From: Symbiodinium natans
Lineage: Eukaryota; Sar; Dinophyceae; Suessiales; Symbiodiniaceae
Direction of reading: 5' to 3'
Assembly: GCA_905221605.1 (NCBI GenBank)
Contig: CAJNDS010002435.1
Span: 1,270,037 to 1,334,036 of the forward strand
Length of the DNA stretch: 64,000 bases
The notes beneath the pieces were generated by a model, which was not told the origin of the DNA, made no database searches, and saw nothing but the letters and a program-made list of their open reading frames with translations. Position numbers and translations under genes: made by a program. This document shows positions 1 through 11,633 of the stretch, in pieces; within the stretch, counting starts at the first letter, position 1; the number at the start of each line of letters is the position of its first letter.

Positions 1-17
1 TCGCTCCCTGTTAGCAG

Positions 18-59
18 GAGAAATTGTACAAATACCAGGAGCTCATACTGGAGGCGTGG
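18..59 (+). CDS. Isolated exon of an unknown protein (gene continues off the left edge)
   Basis: After a TTAGCAG acceptor the + strand reads EKLYKYQELILEAW, a short amphipathic helix. It is in the style of the other dinoflagellate exons here (AG|GAG start, tens of bases long). No family can be named from 14 residues, and a chance open stretch is possible. Confidence 0.25.
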
Positions 60-3000
60 GTTTTGCACTTTTTCAGCCCTGCATCTTTGTGAGCCCAAGC
101 TGGTCCTCAGAGTCGTGCCTAGCGGAGCAAGCAGCGACACACCGGCAGGCTGTACGACAACCTCCTGGCCCAGACGAGGCTTAGACATGCGATTTTGGTT
201 CACTGCATGCAGCATCACGCCCCTTGAACCGTTGTCACGCGCCATTTGCCCTCCAACGTGTCGGTATGCTTTGTTTCCATGTTTAAGATTCAAGGAGCCA
301 CCGCAAATCGTATTCGCGCATGGCAACACAGCTGCAGTGTCAGTGGTGGGACCCTCACGGGGAGTTTTTTGCTGCAGTAGCTTGGGAGGAAGGTTCTTCG
401 GATGATTTTGGGGTATGACCGGGGTATGTCCTGTTTGCTCATCAAGAATGGGATAGCTTTATGTTGCACAGAAAGTCTCGATGTCATTTGTGGCAGGTGC
501 AACATTGGTGCATAAGCCTTTGCAGGGCTACGCGTGGAACGCGCACCGGGCTTGGCATTGGTGCAACTTCTTCTGGGGTTGGCTCGTAAGCTTTGTGGCT
601 GATGAAATGCACCACTGTTCACCCAGCTCAGAACCCATGCAGCATGCGCTTCTCCAAGCAAAGCCAGCCAAGGGTGGACATTGCTTGTCAGCACTTGGCT
701 CCTGTAGATCTGGCCCGGGTCCCGGACTGTTGGCACAGCATCACCAAGGCATTCATTGCTGCGTTTGGCCCCCAAAGCACATGGTGAAATATGGTGAAGG
801 GAGCCCGGCCTCCACTTCGTAGTAGTGTGTCGTAGTAGTGTGTCTTATGGATCAAACCGCGGGCCGCCTCACCGCCGTACATGGACCAGAGCGAACTTCC
901 AAGCGACTCAAGACCACCAGCCTGCAGATGATGTAAGATGCGAGGTCATTATCGACCAGGATTCTGCCGATGTTACGAAGGACAGGCCTGCACTCCAGTG
1001 ACGCAATCATCGACAGACCTGCCGAATGGCTCAGGAGTGGCTGATCATTGAGACCGTTTGCCGTCCCCGTTTGGTGGCTTTGTTCAACGTCTGGAGCCCA
1101 GGGAAGATCACAAGCTGATGACATGGTCCTGCGCGCCAATCTTTGAGCTCGTGAAGTTGTAAATGTCTCAGCAAACGAGATGTGCAGCGAAAGCCGAGAG
1201 AGCTGCAAAACATTCAAGCACGAGGTCAACATCCACGGAGGGGGCAGCTGGATCAAGCACCTGGGCAAAATCACTGAGACATGAGACATGTGCTCATTTC
1301 CAGCAGGCTTGTGGGATGCTGTCTTTGTGCTGTTTGCTGAGGGTGTGGCTCCCCTATTGCTTGTAGAGGTTCCACGCCTGGACCGTTCCGTTTGAAGATG
1401 GCTGGGGTTGCAACCCTAAACTCGACTGACAGGGATCATATGTGAACCATTGCCTATAGCATCCTCTTTGCAACGGTGGTCCCTCTGAAGCCCGTTAAGC
1501 GAGCGCACGAAAGAAGAGTTTTTTTTGCATGCGCGCTAATAGAATACCATTTCCTCCAAACCCTATGAAATTAGCTTATGCTGATTCTATTGTGGCAAAA
1601 GCCCGAATGAAATAATACAATTTAAAGGGACTTCAGGGAGAGAGCGGTTCACCTTAGCTTTTCCTTTCCTACACCGCTAGTCTTATGACAGGTAAAGTGA
1701 AAGGTATTACAGTAATACTACGTGGGCAAGAGACACCTTAACAGTAACATATGTAATGTGGGTCTTTTCTCCCCCTACAATTCAATACTAAGACACGGAC
1801 AAAAGGACGCGTGCTTTTGGTATTAGAACTGGGACTTTTTCTCGTTCACCAGCAGGCCTCACGAAAATGAGCATTTCCTCTAGCTTTTGATTCACTCCTT
1901 TAATTGGGTTTATTTTCTTACTATTAATATTCCGATTATTTTTTAGTTACGTGCCTTCATATAACGAAAACATCTTCAAAGATTGCTGGCTTCTTCCTCG
2001 ATCACCAGTGAACATTAAGCCCCCGTGTTGCTTTGGGAGTTAGTCAGACCCTTTGATCATTCAGTTTTTGCAAGGGCCAGGCTTCTACCCTAAAACCGGG
2101 CGGCAAAGAAGACCGAAATCAAAGAAAAGCCCTCTCTTTTCAGGGCAAGCCACCCCCGCACTTGAAGTATCATGGTGATACCGTGATACCCGAATCACTG
2201 GGTGTTCGGAGTTGCCCGGCACCGGAAAGCACTGTAAATTACAGCGTTTCGGCTTGTCCACCACGTCAAGATGCAGAGCACAAGAAAACGTGGACATCTT
2301 GAAACATGTCATGTGCCAGCGTACACCCCAAACAGTGTAAGACCCCGACGACCTGGAGCACGATTCAAGGAGCAAAAGAGTCCGAAAGCGACGACAGTTC
2401 TGCAATTTACGAGGAGCACGCACACGAGACTGAGATTGGACCGCCATGCCGAACACGTTTAAAATGCAAATCCCCTCGAACGGGCACGCGACGCGTATGT
2501 GTTTGTATGAAGCTTCCGAGCCGCACCAAGAGTGCTATGCCGTTTGCTGCAGTGACCGTGCGGAAGTGCGATGACTTGGCTTCTGTCCCGGTACCGGGAG
2601 ATTTTGCATCACGCGGAGGAATCGGCTCGAAATCTTGGACAACTGGCAGCTGGAAGCCAAGGGTGTGTCCCAGGTTTGCAAGCAGTCTGTTTCAGGGCCC
2701 TCCTTTTTTCTCTTCCTGTCCGAGGGCTTTTTTGCTTACAGCATTGGGTTCGTGCATGTTCTTGCGATGCTTCAAGATTTTTCAAGACCAGCGCTTAATA
2801 GGAGCCCAGCAGCAGAACCCCTTGAACTGGCTGGCAGAGACTCTAAGACATCGGGTCGATGTGCCTTTTTTTGTGCGGCTTACATGCTTTATATGCCTTA
2901 CATGCCTTACATGCCTTACATGTGCTGGGATGCAGCGCCACTCCGAGGATCAAACTGGGAAGAGTCCCGTGGCAGTCTATGGCAGAAGTGCAGCTGGGCA

Positions 3001-3400
3001 GGAGAAGTTGAAAGCCGGGAAATCAAGAATCAAGTGCCTCTTTAATCATTCTTTAATCATTCTAGTATACGTCCTATAGTCCATCAGCTTAGCAGCTTCG
3101 AAGCTAGATGAAGACGCAGTCACGCGACCAATGCCTAGGCGGAGACTGCGAGCCTGGGTGATATTCTCCAACCTGATGGAGTAGAGCCAAGGCGTTCTGG
3201 AGGCTGTGGAATTTTTGTGAGTTCACGCGGTCAATCGAAAGCCAGAAGCAAGGTACCGTCCTACTCCTGAGATTTGCTGACTGCAACACCAACACCCACA
3301 TCTGATTGACCGTTCGCCGCTTGTCTTTACAACTTGCTGCTAGACCCACCCTGTGTAGCACGATGCCTCTCCCTCTTCACCTCGCTTTGAGCCAAGGAGG
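60..3400. other. Long stretch without a recognisable gene
   Basis: No conserved protein segment was found on either strand. It contains one copy of a duplicated segment (about 930-1170). From about 1370 to 2080 there is an A+T-richer part with no open frame above 60 codons. At 2890-2921 there is a short TACATGCCT tandem repeat. An open frame at 2306-3079 (257 codons, ending TAG) has no recognisable domain and overlaps other open frames, so I do not call it a gene. Confidence 0.5.
930..1170 (+). repeat. Segmental duplication, copy 1 (partner at 12985-13215)
   Basis: Shared blocks include GTCATTATCGACCA, GCAATCATCGACA, CACCTGCCGAATGGCTCA-like text and GGGAAGATCACAAGCTGA. They occur in the same order and orientation as near 12990-13160. 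The copies differ by substitutions and small indels. Neither copy keeps a long shared open frame, so this is probably intronic or intergenic sequence carried along with the exon duplications. Confidence 0.7.
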
Positions 3401-3442
3401 GAGGCAAGAACACGCGAAGAAGAATGTCTGGCACGAGTCGCG

Positions 3443-3610
3443 GTGCTGAGCGCCAAGCAGCTGCAGATGGCCGACAGGAAGAACTTGAGCGCCGCTATCG
3501 ATCCGACTGCCCACCCCGCGTACATGCCAATGCCTCCAGAGATGCGAAGGAAGAGAGTGAGATTGCACTTAAGCCCGGCACCAGGAAAACATCGGCAGGT
3601 GCTTGCGTCT
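3443..3610 (+). CDS. Candidate exon, unknown protein
   Basis: The + strand frame contains SAKQLQMADRKNLSAAI followed by a proline- and methionine-rich stretch (AYMPMPPEMRRKRV). It lies just upstream of the first copy of the duplicated exon set. Its right end overlaps DNA shared with about 13300-13400. No domain was recognised. It is called only because it looks protein-like and sits in the right place. Confidence 0.25.
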
Positions 3611-3907
3611 GAGGTCAGGTTTGCACAAGTTCCAGTTTGCATGTTCAAAGTCATAGTGCGAGGGCCCGTGTGAGGGCCATAACTGCAAGGAAAGAGTCCG
3701 GGCACCAATGCCACCACCCACCAAGCTCCACCAAGCTTCAACTAGCCGATAGCCGTTTCTTATGGGAGCGGGACACAGTAGCATTCCCGTGTGCTTCTAA
3801 GCTGGAGCCTGAGATGACATGCCACGGTGTGCCGAAACGGCTTCGCATGTTCTACCGGCTCGAGGAGTAACTCGTACCGAACTAACTGGACCTCGGAACT
3901 CTCCAAG

Positions 3908-5115
3908 GATGGAAGTACATGTGGAAAGTGCGAATGTGGACATGTTGCCCAAATCCTGCTATGCCCCCTGGCTGCACGAGTGGCGCTGGATGCGTTCCTT
4001 CTTACAGGACACACAATACCTCACACAATCTATGTGAAGTGATTGCTTGGATGTGGTTGTCAAGGTGAGCGTGCGTGTTGGCGAAACGCTCAAGCAAGGC
4101 AGATACGAGCCTCAAAGAGCCACTGGGCCATTTTTGTCTCTCATGTGGAGACAACCAGAAGTAGCAGACGCACCAACGCAGCCATCCCAAAAACTCGAGG
4201 CCTACACCTTCTCAGCCATCGATCGTCGCCGAGTGACTGGGCCTTTCAGCTCCCAGAGGTTGTCATGGGGTTGTTTTTGTGCATTTCATTTGTTGTTGCT
4301 TCGTTTCCGCTCGGGTGGCTGTTTGGGCTTTTTTGGCTCGTCTCGGGTGTGACATGATGCCGAAGCCTGCCCTGTGATTCATTGATGAATTCGAGACTCG
4401 CGGACCCGCGCTCTCAGGACGTTCGCATAGACGTCTACCAACACGTTGGCAGCTGCTCAGCGGAGAGTAGAGGGGGCATGTGGCACATAGGTTTCTGTTG
4501 CGGTGTCTCTGCCGAACAGCCGGAAAGGCTGCCTCCTGTCCGCGGAGCCCGACAGCGCCTCCGTCCACGACGTGTTTGCCACCAGCACCCACCCGGATTT
4601 CCCGGCCATGAAGTTCAAGGCTTGGGAGGGGCGACTTGTGCTTGAGCAGGTCTCTCCGACATGAGACAGGCTCCAGCCGGCAGTACGTCCAGCGGCCCCC
4701 ATTCCTGCTTTGCACCCACCTGCGATCTGGTGCTAGGACTTGCAATGAAGTCAAATCCACCCCTGACCTGACCCTTTGGCAGGTGAGCATGTCCACCCGG
4801 TCCGAGGATATCCAGAAGTCCAAGACCGATCGGGCTGAGAAGATATCCAAGATGAAGGGTAGAGCCAAGGACGCTGTTGCAGAAAGCAAAAGAAATTGCC
4901 ACTCTAGGTCCCAGGTGTTGAGGCTGTGCCTTCGCAGGAGTACTTGGCCGTGCATCGAATCGAAGCCCCCTGGTCCCGGATTTCAGCCAACATTGCAGGT
5001 TCTGTCGCACGTTGCATGTTGTGAGCGAAGGGCTATAGCCGCACTGCCGTCCAAGGAGAAGCTGTCAGAAGCTGTCAAGGCATCCCGTCGCAAGGGCACG
5101 GGGCTCTTCCGAAAA
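3908..5115 (+). CDS. Exon set I, copy 1: unknown multi-exon protein
   Basis: Small exons with in-frame counterparts at 13.6-15.9 kb. They are about 3908-3985 (MEVHVESANVDMLPKSCYA), 4065-4140 (VSVRVGETLKQGRYEPQRA), 4190-4245 (KLEAYTFSAIDRRRVTGP), 4385-4466 (RSQDVRIDVYQHVGSCSAE), 4527-4650 (SVHDVFATSTHPDFPAMKF), 4783-4880 (VSMSTRSEDIQKSKTDRAE) and 5050-5115 (LPSKEKLSEAVKASRRKGTG). Starts follow AG acceptors such as CCAAG|G and GGCAG|GTGAGC. Between the copies, differences are mostly at third codon positions. The exon at 4783 has a three-codon in-frame length difference. That pattern argues for coding sequence under selection. The family is not recognised; the last exons are lysine/arginine-rich. 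The 3' boundary and links to neighbouring exons are unknown. Confidence 0.55.
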
Positions 5116-5659
5116 GTAGAGATCTCATTACTGGCATACGTTCATGCACGTGCCCGAATCTGACACTTCAACCCGCCAGCAAGGACTGGTCCAAGATAGC
5201 AGAGAGAAAGTTGTCAGTTTCGGCCCGCCCCAAGCCATCGAACAGGAAGCTGTGACGTGCATGACCAAATAGCACGAATGGCAAGGAGACAGGCAAAGCA
5301 GCGAAAATTAAGTTGTCGAGTTCGAAAGGCAATCCCCTCCCTGAGACAGTTTGGTTGTTTGTGAGGCGCTGCTGAAGGACAGGGATCACATCTCAGCACA
5401 ACTGCGCACGATGCACTGAGGTCTTGGCTCAGGGTTCCTAGTTGATTGTCAGCACATGATGCATTACATTGGCTTCTGGTTTAGGATCTCATTCGGATGT
5501 AGTATGCTAGCCTCAGACTTGCTTGGTAGTTTTCCTGAACAAAAAAGGACCTCAAGATCCCAGGTCAGGCCCTCAAGGATGTGCTCCGAAAGGTTGCTGA
5601 CGATAGTTTTCCGTTTGAGATCCCCTGACTAGAGCAGCCCTGAGTGCAGCAGGAGCGGC

Positions 5660-5708
5660 CCGATGGCGATGCTGTCGATTTCGTTTGCAAATACCTGATG
5701 GTGCTTCG
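5660..5708 (+). CDS. Exon F, copy 1 (DAVDFVCKYLMVLRP)
   Basis: The + frame gives DAVDFVCKYLMVLRP. The partner near 19087-19134 gives DAVDFVCKYLAVLW. Third-position changes dominate (GAT/GAC, GTT/GTG, AAA/AAG), so the segment is probably translated. It follows exon set I, as expected if both belong to one gene. Function unknown. Confidence 0.45.
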
Positions 5709-6302
5709 GCCCGCAAAGGGGCCGTCGTTGTTTTTTGCGATTGGGCTTTTGAATAAGAACATCAACAGTAACAACAACCACATCGGCAATTCTCACCGAA
5801 AAAAATGCAACAACGACCATGGTCTCGATGACTTGTAACTTTAAGAACAGCACCACGCTGCGCATTCACAGCGGCCAGCTCGCTGATAAGCCGGACAGCC
5901 CAAAAAGCGAAGGAACCGGGAAGCTAACGAGGCGGCTGAAAGCCAAGGAGTCAGGAAGCTGAAAAGCCAAGGGCCCCCCACGTTGACTAGGCGTTTAAGG
6001 CCGCTGCCATCAGAGGTCCATGACTTCATTAGCAAAACGTTACGTGTCCGAACGAGAGAGCCCTCTGCACTGGGGCTTGGAGAGGAGTGGCTCGGAGTGG
6101 CTTGAATTGAGGATAATTGAGGTGCCTCAGTGCTATGCCCAATTTCACTCTCAAGCTGGGCTATGCGAGTGGTGACAAAAGCAGCCTAACCCAACCATAT
6201 CCGTCGTCAGGTCTGAAACCCGACAGACCTTAGAACCCCTCCTACTGCAGAACATACCAACCTTGAACCCCTTTGTCCTCCCGCGGGGTCTCCCGCAACT
6301 GA

Positions 6303-6372
6303 GGGCACCAAGAATGTGGAAAAGTCGGACAAGCAGCTCCCTCCTTTAGCCTCCAGCTCCTTGGGGGCAGAA
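6303..6372 (+). CDS. Exon P, copy 1 (KSDKQLPPLASSSLG)
   Basis: Reads GTKNVEKSDKQLPPLASSS. The partner at 19381-19448 reads GTKKDADKSDKQLPPLASGS after a CCCAG acceptor. Conservation of the KSDKQLPPLAS core in the same frame supports an exon. No domain was recognised. Confidence 0.4.
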
Positions 6373-6589
6373 GTTGAGAAGAGCGAGTTGACATGGCAAG
6401 CAGTGGAAGTATGTAGAAGTCCCCAGGTAGCACCAAAGCTAGCTCTCGGCCGCTACAGAAAGACAAGGACAGCGCATGCCGTGCAGATTGAGCTTGTGAA
6501 TGCATGTCACTGTCTAGTTTGGGACGACCTGAAGGCACAGCTGCCTTTGCGTCGAGGATAGTTTGTCACGTGTGGGTTGTCATTGGCAG

Positions 6590-7079
6590 GAGCCAGAGAA
6601 GCCCGGCGAAGAGTCTTTCGTCAGCATTGACGGGACAGCGGGCAGAAAACGTTGCGAAGTTCGGTTCAGTTGAAACCGTCGCAGCAAGCACACATCTCAG
6701 ACCGCCGAAGCATGGCGGAATTGCTGGAATTTGGCGTTTCGCAGGACCGCTCCTGTGGAAGCTGATGCCAGAGAGGAGTGGGCTCAGCGTGGAAATTTCC
6801 CTCGCGCCTGCAATGGCTAGGGGATATTCAAGGAAAACGCAGAGATCAGACAGTTTGCAAGGCTCCGTGCCATTGCGACAGGACCCGCGCAACGATTTGC
6901 CGGCTGTCCGGTCACAGGTTTGCCAGCTTCTGGCCGCCCGGCTGACTTTGACCGGATGTGAAGGGAAGGGAACCGCAAAGAAGCGACACGAAATCGCCGT
7001 GGCTGCGAGGTCGAGGCCGCTGACAATGGCCAGCTCGAGTCGGCCCTGAAGGATGCCAAGACCGACCCCGGAGAGGCAC
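6590..7079 (+). CDS. Exons D and E, copy 1: acidic exon plus NGQL helix module
   Basis: Exon D starts after GGCAG at 6590 and reads [20 protein letters not shown]. Exon E starts after GCGAG at 7010 and reads [20 protein letters not shown]. Both recur at 10551/10933 and 19692/20116. The [11 protein letters not shown] core resembles [10 protein letters not shown] in the tandem cassettes that follow, so D, E and the cassettes probably belong to one repetitive helical protein. Its helix-turn look is loosely ankyrin-like, but the ankyrin consensus is not met and I do not assign that family. Confidence 0.5.
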
Positions 7080-7164
7080 GTTGTTGGGAGACGCCAGTAA
7101 GGAACAGTAATGCTGCTGCGCTGCGGCACTTGCGCAGCTTGGCATGTGGCATATGCTACGAACG

Positions 7165-9694
7165 AGTTGAGGGAGCGGCACGTGTTGGGGCACGTTTCTC
7201 AGGCGGAAGCAGCCAAAGCAGCGGCCAAAGCGAAGCTGAAGACAGCGCACCTGTTGATGAGTGCCGGGCCCCTTTCTTGTCGCAAAACGTCAGGATTTTG
7301 CAACATGTTTTTTTGCAGAGCGCTGCAGGGCATTCAGGTGCCGGTAACTGCCCGCATGATTTCAGGAGTGTTTCAGCGTTAGCTCAAGAGTAACCGCCCC
7401 CATGAATTTAGGAGTTGTTTTCAGCGTTACTCGTAGCTCAAGAGAACAGTATGAGAGCAGAAGGTCTTCCTGCTCACTCCAAAATCCCAATGGGCCTGCA
7501 GCAAGCAGCCTTGTAAGGCAGCAGAGAATGGCGACCTCGAGGAGGCTTGGCCTGCTGCGCATTCCAGATTGTCAAGGCGTTTCCAAGGTTTCCCAAAGCG
7601 TCCCTGGTCCCTACGAACTGTGCTGATGGCCAAGGCCGTGCGTCAAGTTAAGGCCGAGCCCGACAAAAATCCAACAGTGGAGGAGGTCACGGCCAGGGCG
7701 TGTGTGTGCGAATGCGACAGTAGTGCAACGATAGTGCGGCAGTGCTGCTGCACTTGTCGTAGTATGGTCTCTTACCTTCTTGAAAAGGTTCTGAAGTATG
7801 GGCCCTTGGGTTTTATAGGGTAGATGAGGGGTATAGAAGGGGTCCCTATTGAAAGGCCCGTATTAAGAGACCATGTAACTACCCTTTACCTTTAGATGTT
7901 AGCTGGGCACGTGGCGAGTGATAATATGTTACGAACGAGTTGAGGGAGCGGCACATGGGTGCACGGAGCGGCACGTGTTGGGCCACGTTTCTCAGGCGGA
8001 AGCAGCCAAAGAAGCGGCCCAAGCGGCCAAAGTGAAGCTGAAGACAGCGCACCTGTTGATGAGTGTCGGGCCCCCCATTCTGTCGCAAACCGCTATGCAG
8101 GGTTAGGTTTAGGAGCTTTGTTTAAGAGGAGCGGTTTTCATGATCACTTCAACAACTCAAAGGGCCTGCAGTAAGCAGCCTTGTTAGGCAGCAGAGAATG
8201 GCGACCTCGAGGAGGCCTGATCTTGCTGCGAATTCCAGATGTTCCAGACTTGTCAAGGTTTTCCAAAGCTTCCCTGGGCCCTAGCCAGTCCCGACGAACT
8301 GTGCTGATGGCCAAGGCCGTGCGTCAAGTTAAGGCCGAGCCCGACAAGAATCCAACAGTGGAGGAGGTCATGGCCAGGGCGTGTGTGTGTGTGTGTGTGT
8401 CAATGTGAATGCGGCACTCGTTCTGCGATAGGGCGGCAGTGCTGCGCTTGTCAACTGGGCAAGTGATGTGTTACGAATGACTTGCGGGAGCGGCACGTGT
8501 TGGGGCACGTTTCTCAGGCGGAAGCAGCCAAAGCAGCGGCCAAAGCGAAGCTGAAGACAGCGCACCTGTTGATGAGTGCCGGGCCCCTTTCTTGTCGCAA
8601 AACGTCAGGATTTTGCAACATGTTTTTTTGCAGAGCGCTGCAGGGCATTCAGGTGCCGGTAACTGCCCGCATGATTTCAGGAGTGTTTCAGCGTTAGCTC
8701 AAGAGTAACCGCCCCCATGAATTTAGGAGTTGTTTTCAGCGTTACTCGTAGCTCAAGAGAACAGTATGAGAGCAGAAGGTCTTCCTGCTCACTCCAAAAT
8801 CCCAATGGGCCTGCAGCAAGCAGCCTTGTAAGGCAGCAGAGAATGGCGACCTCGAGGAGGCTTGGCCTGCTGCGCATTCCAGATTGTCAAGGCGTTTCCA
8901 AGGTTTCCCAAAGCGTCCCTGGTCCCTACGAACTGTGCTGATGGCCAAGGCCGTGCGTCAAGTTAAGGCCGAGCCCGACAAGAATCCAACAGTGGAGGAG
9001 GTCACGGCCAGGGCGTGTGTGTGCGAATGCGACAGTAGTGCAACAATAGTGCGGCAGTGCGGCTGCACTTGTCGTAGTATGGTCTCTTACCTTCTTGAAA
9101 AGGTTCTGAAGTATGGGCCCTTGGGTTTTATAGGGTAGATGAGGGGTATAGAAGGGGTCCCTATTGAAAGGCCCGTATTAAGAGACCATGTAACTACCCT
9201 TTACCTTTAGATGTTAGCTGGGCACGTGGCGAGTGATAATACGTTACGAACGAGTTGAGGGAGCGGCACATGGGTGCACGGAGCGGCACGTGTTGGGCCA
9301 CGTTTCTCAGGCGGAAGCAGCCAAAGAAGCGGCCAAAGCGGCCAAAGTGAAGCTGAAGACAGCGCACCTGTTGATGAGTGTCGGGCCCCCCATTCTGTCG
9401 CAAACCGCTATGCAGGGTTAGGTTTAGGAGCTTTGTTTAAGAGGAGCGGTTTTCATGATCACTTCAACAACTCAAAAGGGCCTGCAGTAAGCAGCCTTGT
9501 TAGGCAGCAGAGAATGGCGACCTCGAGGAGGCCTGGTCTTGCTGCGAATTCCAGATGTTCCAGACTTGTCAAGGTTTTCCAAAGCTTCCCTGGGCCCTAG
9601 CCAGTCCCGACGAACTGTGCTGATGGCCAAGGCCGTGCGTCAAGTTAAGGCCGAGCCCGACAAGAATCCAACAGTGGAGGAGGTCATGGCCAGG

Positions 9695-9731
<37 letters not shown>

Positions 9732-11590
9732 AGTGTGTGTCAGTGTGTGTCAGTGTGTGTCAGTGTGTGTCAGTGTGTGTCAATGTGTGTCAATGTGTGT
9801 CAATGTGTGTCAATGTGAATGTGGCACTCGTTCTGCGATAGGGCGGCAGTGCTGCGCTTGTCAACTGGGCAAGTGATGTGTTACGAATGACTTGCGGGAG
9901 CGGCACTTGTCGGGGCACGTTTCGCAGGCGGAAGCAGCCGCCAAAGTGCGGCTGAAGACAGCGCACCTGTTGATGAGTGCCGGGCCCCTTTCCTTTCGCA
10001 AAATGTGACAATGTTGCAGCATGTTTTTGTAGAGCGCTGCGGGGCCTTCAAGTGTCAGGATGTTCAGCGCTAGCATAAGAAGAGAACAGTTTGAGAGCAG
10101 CGGCATCCCTGCTCACTGTAAAAAACCCAATGGGCCTGCAGCAAGCAGCCTTGTAAGGCAGCAGAGAATGGCGACCTCGAGGAGGCTTGGTCTTGCTGCG
10201 CATTCCAGATTAAGGCTTTTCCATGGTTTCCCAAAGCTTCCCTAGCCAGTTCAGTCCCGACGAACTGTGCTGATGGCCAAGGCCGTGCGTCAAGTTAAGG
10301 CCGAGCCCAACGGGAACCCAACGCAGGAGCTCATGACCAGGGTGCCTGTGAAATCGTGTGAATGTGACAGCAAGAGGTGCTTTTGAAGATAGCCGACAGC
10401 CATGGTGGCAACAAAAATGTAGTAGGCTAGCGTGCAACGAGCTTGACTGGCTGTAAGCTTTGAGCCTCTTCAACCCCAAGGCCTCTGCGACATGCAAGGC
10501 AACAGCTGCCTCCGTGCCGAGGTTTGACGCATGCTGGTTGTCATGGGCAGGAGCCAGAGAAGCCCGGCGAAGAATCGTTCGTCAGCATCGATGGGACAGC
10601 GGGCAGAAAACGTTGCGAAGTTTCAGTTGAAACCGTAGCAGAAAACATGCATCTGGACTGCCGAAGCATGGCGGAATGCTCGAGCTCGGCTGTTGGTAGG
10701 ACCGCTCCCGTGGAAGCCGATGCCCGGGAGGAGGGCGAAAACCGTTGAAATCTGCATTTGGAGACCTCCGCGCCGCGCCATGATCCGTCTATCAAAGTGC
10801 GACAGGACCCGCGCAACGATTTGCCGGCTGTCCGGTCACAGGTTTGCCAGCTTCTGGCCGCCTGGCTGACTTTGACCGGATGTGAAGGGCAGGGAACCGC
10901 AAAAAAGGGTACGAAATCGCCGTGGCTGCGAGGTCGAGGCCGCTGACAATGGCCAGCTCGAGTCGGCCCTGAAGGATGCCAAGACCGACCCCGGAGAGGC
11001 ACGTTGTTGGGAGACGCCAGTAAGGAACAGTAATGCTGCTGCGCTGCGGCACTTGCGCAGCTTGGCATGTGGCATATGCTACGAACGAGTTGAGGGAGCG
11101 GCACGTGTTGGGGCACGTTTCTCAGGCGGAAGCAGCCAAAGCAGCGGCCAAAGTGAAGCTGAAGACAGCGCACCTGTTGATGAGTGCCGGGCCCCTGTCG
11201 CAAAACGTGAAGATGTTACAGCATGTTTTTGCAGAGCGCTGAAGGGCATTCAGGTGCCGGTAACCGCCCGCATGAATTCAGGAGTGTTTCAGCGTTAGCT
11301 CAAGAGTAACTTCCCGCATGAATTTAGGAGTTTGTTCAGCGTTAGCTCAAGAGAACAGTTTGAGAGCAGCGGCATCTGTAAAAAAACCCAATGGGCCTGC
11401 AGCAAGCAGCCTTGTAAGGCAGCAGAGAATGGCGACCTCGAGGAGGCCTGGTCTCGCTTCGCATATTCCAGATTGTCAAGGCTTTTCCAAAGCTTCCCTA
11501 GCCAGTCCCGACGATCTGTGCTGATGGCCAAGGCCGTGCGTCAGGTTAAGGGCGAGTCCAACGGGAATACAACGGCGGAGGAGCTCTAGC
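7165..11590 (+). CDS. Six tandem copies of a three-exon cassette (unknown helical repeat protein)
   Basis: Each cassette has exon A ([19 protein letters not shown], Ala/Lys-rich helix), exon B ([11 protein letters not shown]) and exon C ([20 protein letters not shown]). Exon A starts after TCAG or GCAG at 7203, 7996, 8518, 9311, 9928 and 11126. Exon B starts after GTAAG or GTTAG at about 7518, 8191, 8833, 9506, 10158 and 11421. Exon C starts near 7624, 8306, 8939, 9622, 10272 and 11522. Copies 2 and 4 insert AAKE/AQAAKV-type residues into exon A in multiples of three. Copies 5 and 6 are more diverged ([13 protein letters not shown] in copy 6). This points to one gene growing by cassette duplication. 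Function is unknown. Confidence 0.55.
7170..9895 (+). repeat. 1315-bp higher-order tandem repeat (two nearly identical units)
   Basis: The segment from about 7170 to 8485 is repeated from about 8485 to 9895. Landmarks are offset by 1315 bp (7203/8518, 7996/9311, 8191/9506), with only a few substitutions visible over more than a kilobase. The second unit is about 95 bp longer because its GT tract has expanded. Each unit contains two exon cassettes, so the duplication happened after cassette doubling and is recent, or was homogenised by gene conversion. Confidence 0.9.
9697..9816 (+). repeat. GT microsatellite with GTGTGTCA variants
   Basis: A (GT)n run is followed by GTGTGTCA repeated about ten times. 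The matching site in the previous unit (8380-8405) is a short GT tract, so this expansion postdates the 1315-bp duplication. Confidence 0.9.
10551..11003 (+). CDS. Exons D and E, copy 2
   Basis: Exon D ([20 protein letters not shown]) starts after GGGCAG at 10551, and exon E ([20 protein letters not shown]) after GCGAG at 10933. The set sits between the fifth and sixth A-B-C cassettes, so the ancestral unit appears to be D-E-A-B-C. Flanking intron sequence is also shared with 6560-7160. Confidence 0.5.
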
Positions 11591-11633
11591 TGATCGATGT
11601 TGTGGCTAGGCGACAAAACAGTCAAAAACGCAT

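Noticed and set aside
2306-3079. 257-codon ATG open frame on the + strand
   Set aside because: No domain, runs through a short tandem repeat, overlapped by other open frames, and no counterpart in the duplicated blocks.
7170-11590. CRISPR-like array
   Set aside because: Repeat units are 500-1300 bp with exon content, not short repeats with unique spacers.
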